Shown here: one piece after another, positions 1 to 13,300 of the stretch
Position numbering within the stretch: position 1 is the first letter of the stretch
How the letters are laid out: the number at the start of each line of letters is the position of its first letter
Origin: Turnera subulata
Lineage: Eukaryota > Streptophyta > Magnoliopsida > Malpighiales > Passifloraceae
DNA: 64,000 bases
Direction: 5' to 3'
Assembly (NCBI GenBank): GCA_028386065.3
Contig: JAKUCV010005454.1
Coordinates: 93,303 to 157,302 of the forward strand
Notes under the pieces: model-generated
What the model saw: the letters and a program-made list of their open reading frames with translations, nothing else
The model's database searches: none
Told to the model about the DNA's origin: nothing
Program-made: the position numbers and the translations under genes

Positions 1-3000
1 ACGATCATGGGGCGTCATTGCTGGCTTAAAAACCACACTAATTCAGGTGAAAATTTGACAGCAAAAAGAAACAAAGAGAGCAGCCAAACAGAAAGACAAC
101 TAAAAGCAGGGGAAGTTGCTATGGTTATGAAAAGACCTCGTACGGACGAAGCTTTTGCTGTGTCTAATCAACTTCTAATCAACCTCGACTTGTCCCTCAC
201 TGCAAAGATACGATCTAAGCCAGAGTCCAGCATCACAAAATGTTAAATTAAGTTCAGCTTTTGACACTTTACAATGTATAGTTACTTACACTAGCATTGT
301 TTAATTTGCAGAGAGTTGAAAAATGTGATCCATGCAAGAAGCACCAATTTTTGTTTGATACTAATGCAACCACACAGAATATGTTTTCGACAAAAAGAAA
401 ATGCAACACGGAGAAAATATCCACAGTTTTGCTTACAAAATAATTGTAGGTGGATCCTTTTTCTTCTTTTCTGGATGATACAGAAGGAACTATATGTCTA
501 TGCGGGTGTTCCCCTTTAATTTTTTCTTGCCACAGACCACAGTTAATATTCCCTCACCGCAGATTTTGCAGACAAGAATAGCATCAGGAGGAAATGGGAC
601 CACTCTGATGGAACCCCTGCTTCCCTATGCCGCCATTACCATATGATGAGAGAGCTAGCTAGTTAGGGTAAAACTGGCATGACTTCACTTCACTTCACTT
701 CACATCAAGCTCCCCGCCCTGGACTATTTAATATATTCTGTTACACAAAGTCAACTCCTTTTTTCATTAGTTTGTGAGCTTTCCACAACTTTGTAGGAAG
801 TCAAGCTCAAGAAGTTAACACGGGGACTAACTATCTGATCACAAGGCAAATAGCACCAAACTTAGTTCAATGAGAACCCTCAACTATTCCATGCAATTAG
901 GTGTAATTTCGCCAAGACAAATTGTACTCCAGAAGAACTATTAGCAACTAGGAGATTGTGTTATATCTGAACTAATAACATTAAGTTGGATGCATAAATG
1001 ATCAGATGATAGGAATTTTCATATGAAAAAAAGATTAATCCCTGATACAGTGAATTATGCGACAGATGGTGGGTGAAGAATATAAACATTATTACACATA
1101 TTAAGAAAAACAGAATCATAAATGACCCAAAAAAGAAAAGGTTACCACACAACATCATCGAAAAAATTAATCCAATCATTGAGATTAGAACTCTACCTCC
1201 CTTGAATAGATCCCTGCCATGTCTTTCCCTATCACTACCTGCAAACTTCACAAAAGAATAGATTCTCTCTTTATTCCTCTGCCACGGAGCCAAGAAAGAG
1301 AAGAAGGAGATGATTTACAGTGCTACAATACACAATTTCTTTTGGAATTCTGTGGTCACGTCTGCTCCTTTGCTAAAAGAGTTAAAAAGGTGAGGAGGAT
1401 ATGGGTGGGGATACTGAAGTGGAGTGGGATCAGAATATGATTTTGCAGTTGTTTTCTAGCATGGAATGGATTGGTGGTTCTCTCTCCCAATCACTCTCTC
1501 CTATGTTGATAAGAATCACACTCTGGACCGTCTATCCCCAGCTAGCAGCTTTCATAAACAGTTTTAATTGTACATGATAGTTCTTTGTTTCTTCTCTTTA
1601 TCAAATCATACAAAAATTACATCAGCACTTCCTGTTGCCTGCTGTTACATATATACTAGTCTGGTTGTTACTTTTCCCAACCAAAAAAGAGTTTTTTCTT
1701 TTTTTCCTGTTCTGATCCACAAAGGTGTTAAGTAGTATAATTTGCATATTGTCCTTACACTGATCATAATCAATCTCCAATATATATAACCAAATTACTG
1801 CAATCCCAAAAAAGCTTCAGAGGAGGACTTATGTTAATTAATGTGATAAACTAACAGCCACCTTTAACAGGCTCGAGCATAAGATTAAAGCAGGATGTCA
1901 GAAAGTCATCCCTTTAGAGAAAAGCTCAAATCCTAATCGAGATGGTGGATCAAAAGTGCAATGCTCAATATTTTGAAGAGTAGTTCTCAGTTTCAGAGGT
2001 ACAAAACCAGTTGAACGCTGGCCAGTCTAGTGTGAAAGTTGTGGCACTAGTAAGTAACTAAGAGTCTATAGACAGAACGAAATAGAAAAAACTTAGTTGG
2101 AAAAAAACAAAGAGACAGCACCACATTTCATTAACAATGTCCAGGCAACAGTGATAAAGCTAGCAGCAGATTCAGTGACAAGAAAGGAACATGGCACTGT
2201 ACTAAAGTGATGAGAACTTGGCTAAGGGTTGCCACATCAAAGAATTAGCTGCTTGGCGGACCTTCTCGAAAGAAAATATCACCTTTCCACCATCAATAAT
2301 GTGCTCATACGAATAATCTGAGACTTGTGGGCATTGATGCAATCATACAGAAGTGAAGCTTTAAGGTTGCTTTCTCACTAACCTTTTCATAGATATTCTC
2401 CTTGCAGCATCAATTCTGCTCATCTGCATAAGAATCCCATTGCTTGGCAGACATTACTGAAAGCAGCAGCCCCACAGCTTTTGCCTGTTTTGTCAAAATT
2501 TATCAACATAAACCCAATGAGGCATGGTCCGTGCAGCAAACCAGAAGAAGCAAACAAATTATTACAAGAGCAACCGAACTATGAGATGACAGGACAATAA
2601 GGAAAAGGAAAAGTAACAATCATAAAATTATTGTAAAGGCAACCATGATGCTTCCAACAGCATATTAGGGTCTTGATGCTCTCAAATTGAAATGTAAAAT
2701 GCATCTATATTCCCTGTCTTTGTACCAAGCACGTAATCAATCCCCACAAGTGTCCTGGTAATTAACAGGCTTGATGCACAAGGATAATTAACCCAAGATG
2801 AACTGGATCCAACTTAAGGTAATTAAAACAAAAAAGAAGGAAAAGTTACTAAACTTTCACTTATATATAAACGCATACAACCCTGTTTATGTCGCCACCT
2901 GAATGCCAAAAGAAATTAAAGGAAATCCTCAATTGTAAAACTGTTTCCTTAGAGAAAGACAGGCCTGTCTTCTTAATAGAATTATTACTACATGAAAATG

Positions 3001-3436
3001 TTTACTGGAACTGGAGAGCTTTAATTTCTAGGTCTGTAGATTTTCGCAAGTGTCGCAGAGCTATACATTCGTTTATCAACTAGACAAAAAGATTAACAGA
3101 TCCAATAGTCATTTGCAGATATTTCATATACCTATACACTAGTAGCGTTCTCCTGCATGCAACAGTAATATGCCAAATCTTTTTTTTGTCTATTGACGTC
3201 GATAGCTTTACAGACATGCATTTTGCAACCCCTAATTTGACAAACAACGTTTTAAACCGTACTTGTAATTGTGCACAAATATTAGTACTACCCAATAAGC
3301 CAAAATTATCAATCAACTAAAGACCAATAAGTACCTTGCTTGCTCTTTTCCAGACAGCAATTTTGTAGTTTCTGCCTTCTGGAGCATTCTCTCTTCTGCT
3401 CCGTGATTCCGATTTCCTTGGACACCGCTATGACCA
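1..3436. other. AT-rich region with no confident gene; possible 3' exons of an unidentified minus-strand gene
   Basis: No ORF here matches a family I recognise. A pentanucleotide microsatellite (CACTT)n lies at 682-701. Some minus-strand pieces look weakly coding. A segment at 3335-3427 with plausible AG and GT borders could join in phase to 2420-2485, which begins after an AG and ends in TGA. A separate 45-codon frame at 2202-2339 has protein-like composition. I cannot chain these into a gene with a start codon, and competing frames read almost as well. They may be exons, 3' UTR or chance. The rest is non-coding to my eye. Confidence 0.3.
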
Positions 3437-3600
3437 ATATAGGTTAATCTAAGTGGTAAGCATTTTGTTCTGCTTTAAGTGAGATCTCGGGTTCACCCAC
3501 AATAACCAGGTGCACGATCCGGGGAGAATAGATTAGTCAAGGGGAAAACTCCGGACAACCGATGGGAAAAAAAAAATAAAAAAAAAGGGTAACGGCTACG
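3437..3600 (+). mobile_element. tRNA-derived SINE copy (partly deleted)
   Basis: The 5' part carries a Pol III A-box-like stretch (AAGTGGTAAGCATTTTGTTC) and a B-box-like motif (TCTCGGGTTC). The body reads CAGGTGCACGATCCGGGG, then GATTAGTCAAGGGGAAAACT, and it ends in an A-rich tail. It aligns by eye with the complete minus-strand copy at 10154-10337. The block between the B box and CACCCAC is missing, an internal deletion of a few tens of bases. No clear TSD was found. Confidence 0.65.
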
Positions 3601-4915
3601 AATAAATAAGGAAGGGAACGTCGTCTCGCTGAACACTGCAGAAAAGAAACGACACGTTGGGCAAATAGATACCTACCCTCATTTTTCAAGAGTCGAAAAG
3701 GAAGAAACTACAGTCTACATTATAATATGTCTAGAATTCTCACTCGGGAGTTTTGGTATTCACAAGTTGCATCCAGTCTTCACGGCATAAAATGAAAAAA
3801 AAAAAAAAAAAAGAGGGAAAACAGAAAAGCGGGATGTGGGAACTGGGTAGGAAATTGTCATCGTTTCTGCCGGGAAAAGAATGGGACAACCAGAGCATTC
3901 CAGGCAGCCAATCGATACCCACCAGGCCACGGCCACTACTATCATTAAAAAAAAAAATGCATTACATTGTTTGACAGAAACATTGTAAGAACTTTACAAT
4001 GATGGTAGTTCTTACTTCCTACTTCATACTTTTTATTCTCCGAAACAAAAACGAACTTTTTAGTGACAACAAAGACCTGGTCAACATGAGCGTTTAGGAA
4101 TGTAAAGTTCAAGAGTTAGAGGTGGAACACAACTATCTTCCTAACAATGCTTTGCGAAACTAATACTTCATTGCTTTACCAAACAACAAGTTTACTGCCG
4201 TTGTTGCATCTGATCAGAAAAAAAAAAAAAAAAGAGCACGAAACGAACAATAATCCATAAATATATAGAATGTATTAGATTAAATCCCAGAACCAGCTAC
4301 ATTTGACTGGTTGGTTATATTCTCCCGTTCTTTTCATCTTCATAGACTTCAGTTGATGGGGGTTCAACTTCTAGCTTAATCGTTCCAAAGAAGAAACTTT
4401 GCAGAGACCAGCATACAACAGCATATAGCTGCGAGGAGGAAGTAGAGTTAGAAAGGTTGCTTGCAAATAAGCCAGCTGCTGCGGCCTATCAAGTCATCAG
4501 CTCTCTACTAACTGAAAACAGAGCCTTCAGTTCAGAGTTCTGGAAACGAAAATAACTCTCGACCTTGAGGAAATCAAGTTGTGGAACAAAATATGCAATG
4601 TCAAGGAAGATTATAATAGGGCTATAAACCATGAAGTACAAGTACTTCATATGCAAATTACTGGGTGCAACATTTCAGGAACTGGGGATAAATTGTTTTT
4701 TTCCTTGACAACTCATTCAATTATTGTAGTTCTAGCTGTTTACAGTTAGAAAGAATAAATATTCCAAACCAAATAATTGTTACCCTACGTTTTTTTAAGG
4801 ACTGGAAAAACTTACACTATCAAGGAGGTAAAAGGAGATGTCGCAGAGAACATATGATTTACAGGGGTTGTAAAACCCAGAAGAAAGTATTAGGATACTG
4901 CTCCTTTTTCCCACA
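3601..4915. other. Intergenic region and probable 3' UTR of the MYB gene
   Basis: AT-rich sequence downstream of the stop codon of the minus-strand MYB gene, with A/T homopolymers near 3794 and 4219. No coding frame longer than about 70 codons looks real. The 3' UTR of the MYB transcript presumably occupies the part next to 4915, but I cannot place its end. Confidence 0.4.
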
Positions 4916-7436
4916 CTAAACTGCCTGGATAGGACTGCCCTTGCCCTTGCCTAAATCTGAGCCACTTGGTGGAGCATTTGCATGAAATGCAGACTGTCTT
5001 GATGGTTCACCTATTAACTTAAGGGAGAGAGGAGAAGGCTCCCTATGCCTTATCTCGTTCTCTCCAAGATTGAGATGAGACATCCCTACCAGTTCATCTA
5101 CATTTACAGGCTCTTTGGGAACGATAGGAACTGGCTTTAGGACCTGATGATGAGATGGCTCGGCACTCTTCCCTTCTTCCATAGGGATAGCAGCATTTGG
5201 AGGCCAAAAAGGATATGGTACTGGTACAAAAGCTGGAAGGAAGCCGGAAACGAATGGTGACACTTCACTTGGCCTTGAAATAACTGGTATGAACTCACTT
5301 GGCCTAGAAACAACTGGCGTGAATTCACTTGAGCTGGTAACAGTTGGCTTCATTTCATTTGACCCCATTACAGTGTCTTCTGATTCTTTAGTTAGTTCTT
5401 GAGAAGTTTCCATGGGTTCAAATTCTGGTTTGAGCGATAGGTCCAGGGAAGGCAATTTAGGCGCATCTTCAACATCTGCATCTCTTGCCTCAGTGCTTGG
5501 CAACTCGTGCTCTTCTGGCACCGGCTCGGGTGGTGTGGCCTGACAAAAACATGTAACAATTAGCTTCAACAATCTTGTACAGTAAATCAGGAGTGGATGT
5601 AGTTTCTCCCGCTGATACCCCACATCCTTCCATTAGGTTGCACAGTTATTTGAGGTGTACAGCAACAACAGGAGTTATCAAGATAAAAATTTGTCTAGCT
5701 ACCACCCTTGTTCCACATCACAATTAACACTAAGATGTGATTCCCAGTACATCTGAAATGAACGCAAAAGTTTTCCATTTATGGTGTCATAGTCGATCAC
5801 TAATTTTCCAAACCCCAAAAAGCTCCCGCAGCTCCATGAGATATTGTGCATGAAGAAGTAGATAGTTTGCATTAAAAAGGTAAATAACCAAAAAGAAACA
5901 AGACAAACCATATCGGGAACCATGTCAAAAAGGCTGGAACGCCTCTTTCTCCGGGTAGCATTACTCTGCCGAATGAAATACTTCTGAGCATGGCTTGCTA
6001 CCTGGGTAGGAGTCCTGGACACCACATAGTTTCGTGCTATGCCACGCCAATCTCCCTTCCCCAATTTCTGGAGACCAACCAAGAAGAGGCGATGTTCCTC
6101 TTCTGTCCACGGAACACCTAAAGCACAAATATAGAAAGAAGATTGTGATTGCCCCTTCAAACAAACTACTAACATAAAGTATGACCAGCTCAAGCGTTAT
6201 TATTGAGAAAGCTCACTATACAACTTTGAAGCTAAAAATAATAGATGACAAAAAGGAAGAGTGTGGAGATAGCAGACTCCTATTGCAGTAGATGGATCGA
6301 TCCTGATTAAGCAGAATTAACCTAATGTAGACTTGTCTGCCAACTGATCCAACAGCGGATGTGTGGATGTATGGATGTTCATGTAATGCAATCGCACATA
6401 AGTGATAAAGAAAACATAGCTCATTGACCCAGAAGGTTTAATGCTCAACATTCAGAACCGAATAATACTCTCTCTATCACTTCTTCAAAGATATATAACT
6501 TCACTATCATGCCATGAGGCCGATGCCAGTTAGATTAGAATACTGCCACAAGATTATGACTAGTATCCATATATCCACAAAGATATATAACCTCGTTTAA
6601 CTGATCCCTCAACTGATTCTCAATCTCATTTCGAGAAAATGAACAGAAAAGAAGGACAAGAACACAAGCAATAACCGGTTCCAAAGCATGAAGCTTTAAG
6701 CTCTTAAACCACAAGTTCAATAGTTAACATTTCACAGAATTTAGAAGCTTTAAATGCAACAAGCAAACCCAAGAATTTATAATCCCGCTATACAAAAAGA
6801 TGCTTATGTAGAAAATTTTAAGCAGTTAACATGTATAAGTAAAGTACTAAAATGTACAAGTAAAAGCAGACGGTAACAAACAAAGAACCCACCTTTTTCC
6901 TAAAAAAAAAAAAACAAAAAACTGAAAAGCAAGAAAGTCTATAACGCAAATGGATAAATATACTATCTTAGTGGTTTAAGAAGCTAAAAAAACTACTCTT
7001 TTATCTTTTCACGGCCAGTAAAAAAGTTAAGAGTGGTTTTAGGAGGAGGAGTTTCCTTTTCAGTGTTTTTACCTTTCTTTCTCTCTCCGCGTCGATTGCT
7101 ACTACCATGAGCAGGGTCGTCGGACAGGTAGCCGGAGGCCGCCGGGTCCCTCACGTGATCGGACAGCGGGGAGTCCGGGTTGGGCGAGGCCGCGGCGGAG
7201 GAGGAGGAATGGTAGTGCTGCAGGGCCGACAAGTTGCCCATACTGGCGCTCTTCTTGATGATGGAGCCATCGGTGAGGCGGACGCCGAAGAGCTTCACGC
7301 CGGAGATGGAAGGAGCGGAGGGGGCGGACGGAGGGGTCGGGGCGGGGGCGGCGGAGGAGGAGGAGGCGGAGGCGCGGGTGGGGCAGGTGCGGGAGTTGTG
7401 GCCGTTGTTGCTGCAATGCGAACAGCGGCGAGTCAT
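4916..7436 (-). CDS. KUA1: SHAQKYF-class one-repeat MYB transcription factor with zinc knuckle (KUA1/MYBS3-like repressor)
   Basis: Three coding exons read 7436-7073, 6117-5909 and 5539-4916 with GT-AG borders, giving 398 aa. Residues 1-20 hold a CX2CX4HX4C knuckle (C5, C8, H13, C18). KLFGV at 48-52 resembles the R/KLFGV repression motif. The MYB repeat spans about 123-170, starts VPWTEEEH and contains SHAQKYF at 163-169; it is joined across intron 1. A basic RRKRR follows. The C-terminal exon has LDLSL at 223-227 and a late LSLKL, both EAR-type LxLxL motifs, and three in-register 10-residue repeats at 262-291. Relatives such as Arabidopsis KUA1 are nuclear repressors binding I-box/TATCC-like elements. 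Orthology is inferred from motif order, so the symbol is provisional. The start is the first Met before the knuckle. Nothing appears truncated. Confidence 0.93.
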
Positions 7437-7760
7437 GGCGGGAAGAGGCGTGACTCGGTCGAGTTAGGACTGAGTCACGGGAAGAAGTGAAGAGAAAAGG
7501 AAGGGATTTTCTATGCGAGGAAGCGATCGGCGATGAGAGGAGGGAAGGGAGAGAGAAAGGTTATTGCATGAAAATTGAAAGAAGGAAGAGGAGAATAAGG
7601 AAGGAGAGACTTTTGTTTTTTGTTTTCGTTTTTCTATTTTTTTGAAGAAGAGAGAGAGAGAGAGAGAGACCAAAAGAGAGGAGAGAGAGATAAGGGGAGA
7701 GGGGTAGTTTTGGGATTTCAGGATAAGGGATTAGAGGAAAGCGGGGGATCGTACGTTGGT
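7437..7760 (-). promoter_or_regulatory. 5' UTR and proximal promoter of the MYB gene with a CT-rich tract
   Basis: Upstream of the MYB start codon, in gene orientation, the sequence is strongly pyrimidine-rich. It includes a (CT)n microsatellite, seen as (GA)n on the plus strand at about 7650-7669. CT-rich leaders are common near plant transcription starts. No unambiguous TATA box was picked, so the start site is not placed. Confidence 0.45.
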
Positions 7761-7956
7761 AGGACACGGTGGATTGACCATCTTGTCCTTTTGACGAGGA
7801 TAAGGTTTCTTTCTTTTATTTTCCTTTTTCTTTTTCTAAAACGAAGAAATGTTTTTGGTTTCTTCCAGTTGGTGCAGGTAAGGAGCTAATTAGAGTATTA
7901 GACTATTATTTTATTCCTCCCCTGACTTTGGAAATCTTGACATATTTTCTTACCAC

Positions 7957-8056
7957 CCATCCCATTCCCGGAATCTTGCTCCGACTAATCTAAATCCGAG
8001 TCGTATATTTGGTTATAATAGGTGAGTCTCTGCCGGTTTCCTGGTCGAAAATCTTT
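7957..8056 (-). mobile_element. SINE fragment
   Basis: Degenerate match to the central and 3' part of the SINE at 10154-10337. The blocks are CCGGAATCTTGCTCCGACTA, a TTTGGTTATAATAGGTGAGT stretch, and a degenerate continuation. The tRNA-like end and the poly(A) tail are not recognisable. Similarity is by eye and diverged. Confidence 0.5.
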
Positions 8057-10136
8057 ACATTTTAATATTTAGGCCTAGTATTTTCTTTTTTTTGTGCTTA
8101 ATGGTGTAGGGGGAGGGTATTTTCAAGTTTTGGTTACGAAATCTCAAATCACGATCTGCTTCCGTCCATAGCTCCATAGGCACATAAATGATAAGCATGA
8201 GAGTTTATGATATGTTTAATTTAGTTCAGATTTGGATTATCCATCAACTATCTGTTACAAAAGCTAAAATTTTAGAAATAAAAGCGTGTTTCCAAAATTG
8301 GTCCATGACAGTCTAGATATCCAACCTAAATATTTCCCCATATATAACCGGAAGATTCTTTGAATACTTGCAAAATTTTCTCTCACAGGTAAGAAGTGAA
8401 ATTTGCCGGAGAATATTTGGACAGAGCTCATTATTTTAGGCGAGTTTAATTCGACATATCTTTTTTAAAAAAAAAAGGATAATATCGAAAGAGTTAAAAG
8501 GGTCAATGACTCGAAGGGATTTTATAAACATCTGGATGACAGGATTACAAAGACTATGTTAGTGGATTATAATGACAGTTCCCATAAATAAAAACTGGAT
8601 TTTAACGTGACTTGCAGCAAGTAGAGAAAACATTATACGTACCTTGCCCAAAGATTATTAAAGATGGAAAAAAATATTGTCCCCTCATCAATCCATATTA
8701 TATATTGTGTTACTAATATTGCAAAGACTATGAAGCATTGGGATTTAAGCATACGAAAATTCCATTTTTAAAATCACTGCAATTCTTGATTCCTAAAAAC
8801 ATGTATGTCATTTCAAGATGCCCGTGTATGCATTATAATAATTTCCATGGAGGATGGTCACAACTATCTTCACTTGGCATTTGCCATACACTAGTAAACA
8901 ATAGATTTTTTTTATATTAGAAAAATATCTTAAGACCAATAAGATGAATAAAGCATGGAATAATGAGTTTTTTTTGGCGATTACAGAATTTTAAGACCTT
9001 AAAAATGCAAAAACATAAGATTTGGGACTAGCTATCTATCTATCTACTACCCCTAAGTCTAGTACAAATGCTCGAGTATAGGAGGGAGTGTGAATGAAAC
9101 TAATCCTATCCACTTTGGGAAGAAGAAGAAGATAACATTGTAAAGCACAAAGGAGAAAGCCATGCCTATCTGATATAGTCTCCTCCTTGGTCCGCATTGA
9201 AACATTATCCATTCAGACAAGTACTGTTTTGATTGCTCATTTATAGAAATGAATGGATAGGGCATGAACTTGGAGCCCAAAAGATTTCCTCATATCCGAC
9301 AAAATCCTGCCAAGGTATAGTGTTAGTGACTAACACCCACCAAAACTAATACGAAAAAACAGTGCTTTACTCTATCTTGGGTCACCTCTAATTGCTCTTT
9401 AATCCAACTTAATTCCCCTTTTTTTCTTCAAACCCTTACTCTCCCACGAGACCCACATAATAGGAAGCGTGAAACACAAAAACAGTGTAGAGGAGAATAA
9501 CAACATACCAATTGAGTGGCACTAATTAATTACATCAGTTCAAAAGAAAGATTAATTACTATGTAAACAAGCCACGTGGATAACAAGTGGGGTCACTTAC
9601 TACTTGGCGTGGACCCTTACCTAATGGATCGCCACACAATTGTGCGGGTAACAAATTAGTGAGATCTTTTCCCCAATCGTTGAGATGACCAACAATTATG
9701 ATGTCTTTAAAAGATCTTTGGTTCAAAATGCTCGTTGGGTATTTTAAGTTCTCGTTGGGTGTCAGTATCACCAAAAAGGCTAATTGGCCAATCTCCCCAT
9801 CATAATCTCTTCTCTTGCCTCAATTATTAGAGTGTTTTTTTTTCCCCCTCCTCGAAAAAGCATGCCATAGTTTGGTAGTATATAGGAATAGGACGTGCTC
9901 TAATTTGTGTTTCATACATTGATAACCTTTTGGCAGCATTAGTCGTCAAGGATCATGTTAGAACCATGCCTTTTAATCTTATGGATAAATCTAATGATTG
10001 GACTTTTCTACCTTAATTAAGGTATGTCTAGCTCAAATCTTATAAATATAATATTTCAAGGGTTGGTTACAAGTTTTTATATTTTATATCATGACTCGAT
10101 TTGAATGAAGTAGAATTTGTTTATATCTTTCGATAA
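8057..10136. other. Intergenic AT-rich DNA
   Basis: Between the MYB 5' region and the SINE at 10154 I see no protein-like frame, RNA gene or clear repeat. Sequence is AT-rich with short homopolymers. Confidence 0.5.
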
Positions 10137-10153
10137 AGAGGATTGGTTTAGTT
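10137..10153. repeat. Target-site duplication of SINE (left)
   Basis: AGAGGATTGGTTTAGTT occurs here and again at 10338-10354 on the other side of the SINE. The two copies are identical, which suggests a fairly recent insertion. Confidence 0.85.
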
Positions 10154-10337
10154 TTTTTTGTTGCCCATTCGGTATCCGGAGCTTCGCCCCGACTAATCCG
10201 GATCCTACTCGGGTTGCGCACCTGGCTATGGTGGGTGAGTCTCCCAATAGGGATTTTCAGCTTATACGAAGACTCAAACTCGAGACCTCGTTTATGCGGA
10301 ACAAGTCGCTTACCACTTGAACCAACCCCACATTGGT
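10154..10337 (-). mobile_element. Complete tRNA-derived SINE with 17-bp TSD
   Basis: Read on the minus strand it begins with a GTTCAAGTGGTAAGCGACTT A-box region and a GGTTTGAGTCT B box. The body contains CACCATAGCCAGGTGCGCAA and GATTAGTCGGGGCGAAGCTC, and it ends in a short poly(A). It is flanked by identical direct repeats AGAGGATTGGTTTAGTT at 10137-10153 and 10338-10354, the expected signature of LINE-mediated insertion. At 184 bp it is the best-preserved of the four related copies in the window. Confidence 0.88.
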
Positions 10338-10354
10338 AGAGGATTGGTTTAGTT

Positions 10355-13300
10355 AGTTAGAGTTTAACACTACTCGAGCTCGTATTCAATCTAATAGTTT
10401 ATCTTAATTCTAGAATGGAATAGCCTCTTGACCTTAATTTTCCCTTCAGAAAATGTATTTTAAAAGTTGGTTGGTCTAGAATAGAATGAAAAACAAAAAG
10501 AAAACATGCTTCTTCAAGTTGGAAGATATATAGTTTCATGTCATACTTCTTTAATGCAAAATTTGATGTGCACAGTTCATTATCATCAATTTATCACTAG
10601 TACTAAGATGGATAGCTAAGTTTCGCATAAAATAAGCATTGTATTGCCTGACCTCTTTTCCCATTTACATCCATCCCCAGCTAGACATCAAGAGCAAAGG
10701 TAAAGATGGAAACAGAAGCACATAAACAAACTGTGCCCAGGTGGTCCAAAAATATAATACTACTACTAGTACTAGTTGATAGGGAGTAGTAATCCAAAAT
10801 CATAAAGAACCTTATCTCATCAAAGACAAGAAAAATCAAACATTTTGATCATGTACGGACACGTGAAAAAAGCACGCGGCGGTGAGCTCAGATCACGACA
10901 CGTGGCACCACGAGCTTCCAAGGGATAGAGAGAAGAAGATTGAAGACAAAAGTCAAGCTTTGCAGGCGACACTACTGTTTTATTATCTTCATCAAGATAA
11001 CTTTGAGCCACCCCTTTTATCCTTTCTATGAAGAAAGAAAAGAAAATGATACCACTAATCTATCTACTACTACTAAAGTATTAAGAATGTTATCCTCCTG
11101 AAAGCAATTCCAGGAATCTCTGAACAGAGACTTTACCCTACAATTTACGAATCTTAAAGATTAGGAAAGTTTTGGGTCTCTCTGGACATCGCCATTTGCT
11201 TACCCACCTAAATTGCCTTTTGCACGTGAAAGAAGAACACTAGTCTTACTCTTTTTTCCTCTTTTTTTTAATTATCTATTGATTTGCTTGTTAATCACAC
11301 AACTAAAATACAACCCCAAGACAAAGGATATTCTTTACTAGATCAATTTTTAGAGTAATGGCCGTTCACACTAATTGGGGGATTAAATATCTTAAATTTA
11401 AAATCCTGAGCAACTTTTTTTTTTGTGGTGACAGATTGCTTGAACCGACAAGGAGATTGGTTCATATTACCATAAAAACAAATGCAAAATAGTAAACATT
11501 AGAGAAAGATATTGAGTTTGGAAACTTTGGTGTACTAGAACTCTAGAAGAGCTGAAGATCTTGTTTAAAAACTTTTCTTTTTTTATTTTTCTTTATCTAG
11601 GAGGAGACTTGTCCTTTTGGGGAGACTACAAATGGTAGGTATACTGGTATACTTGAATCGCTTCATAAGTAAAGAAAATAAGTGGAATTTTAAACAGTTT
11701 AAAAAATTAGGTGTGGTGGCTCCCTTGATCAAGAAACAGAGAATTTGACCAAAATGTCGGCAGTCAATTCATTTGTCCTTAGCAAACCCAATACATGTAC
11801 CGGCCGCTCAGGATTTTGTATATCTTTACTCTGTGGATCAACAAGTATTAACTGAATTTAGCTGCTTTTCCACAGATTGAATAATATCTAGAACAAATAA
11901 CCAAGTTCACATCACTATCCTATCATTTCTTTTTTATGTGACATGGCAGATTGCAAGTACCTTATTATTTCCTTAATTTTAAAATAATTTTCAATCAGTA
12001 TATTATTATTTCCCTCGTCATTCCTCAGATGTGATGTTTATTGCATGTTTTTTTTATTATATTTGAGATATTTTTCAGTTTTCACAAAAGAAGGCTATTC
12101 TTTTTTTTTTTCTTTCAGGGAAGGCATAATTCTTTTTTTCTCCCTAATTCAAGGGAGAGTAGAAAAATGATTATGGCCATGTTCAAAGTACCCGCCAGAC
12201 AAAAACAAAATTCTGTAACGCGTCAAGTCAACGAATTTTTTTTGCCAAGAATGCATTTAAGAAATCTAGAGACACTGTCTTTATATGCAAAAGTGTGAAA
12301 GAATAAACAAAGTCCACTAGTTTCAATGACCAAATCTGAGATCACAGACTCTTCCTTCCTCCTACTAAATCCAAAGAACCACAAAAATGGAAAAAAAAAA
12401 AAAGAAGGTGAATCCAACTATGAAATAGTCCCCTAATTGTTATGTAAAAATTGCCACATAAAAAATATTCCTTCCTCCTAAAAATATTCACGGGGGGATA
12501 TAACATTGAGATTTGAGATTATACACATATGTTCTCATAAAATAATAATAATACAAAACTTAAACAGGGCATTGATTAGTCAAAAAACTTCAACGATGCT
12601 CTAATTTCCTTGTTTTCCATATGCTAAATTCTGTAAATTTAAGATTGATGGATAAGGAAACCAACAAATAACATATCTCTATCTCTATTCACCCACTAAT
12701 TTTTCCAAACCAGAAGCTAATGTAAGCCTGTCTTTGTCTTAAATCCCCCCGTGTTTTGAGGAAACACTGTTCGCAGGTTGCAAACAGAAAAAAAAAAAAG
12801 AACTGAGCTTACCGTGTAGGTACCTCAACCGCGGATTCCGTCCTAATACGACTTTGGACTATTCTTCGAGATAAATATGAGATTTTTTTTCATAGGAGAA
12901 TACATATAAGAATTTTGACTCTTTGGATTCTTGATATTATGGATGGCTGGCTTGTGGTGTCTTCTTCCTTTCTTTCTTGTTTCTTGTCTTTTTCTAATAT
13001 TTTCGGGGTGTGTTTTGGAGTCAAAATTCTCCATGTATTTTTCTCCTTTTCACCACCACTTATCCAACCAAGATTCGGTTCATATATATTTCTTGTGAAG
13101 TCAAAGAAAATGATGAGGAAACGAGGTAACGCCTTTACACCAACAGGAAGTTCCACAAAATGAGGGATGGATTTAGATTTAGCATGAGGAAAAATAAAGC
13201 AAGTAAATGATTAAGGGTTGGTCTGCCAAAATAGAAAGACCAAGTCTTAGACGGAAGCTGAAATTTCGTAAAGAAGAAAGCAATCTCTCAAAAGGAAATA

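Noticed and set aside
961..1293. 110-codon minus-strand frame with hydrophobic segment
   Set aside because: Phe/Ile-rich from AT content; no signal peptide logic or family match.
3446..3520. tRNA gene
   Set aside because: A- and B-box-like strings are present, but the downstream body and A-tail match the SINE at 10154; no cloverleaf with an anticodon arm was found.
7107..7490. Gly/Arg-rich frame antisense to MYB exon 1
   Set aside because: Shadow of a GC-rich, Ser/Ala/Pro-coding exon; no independent support.
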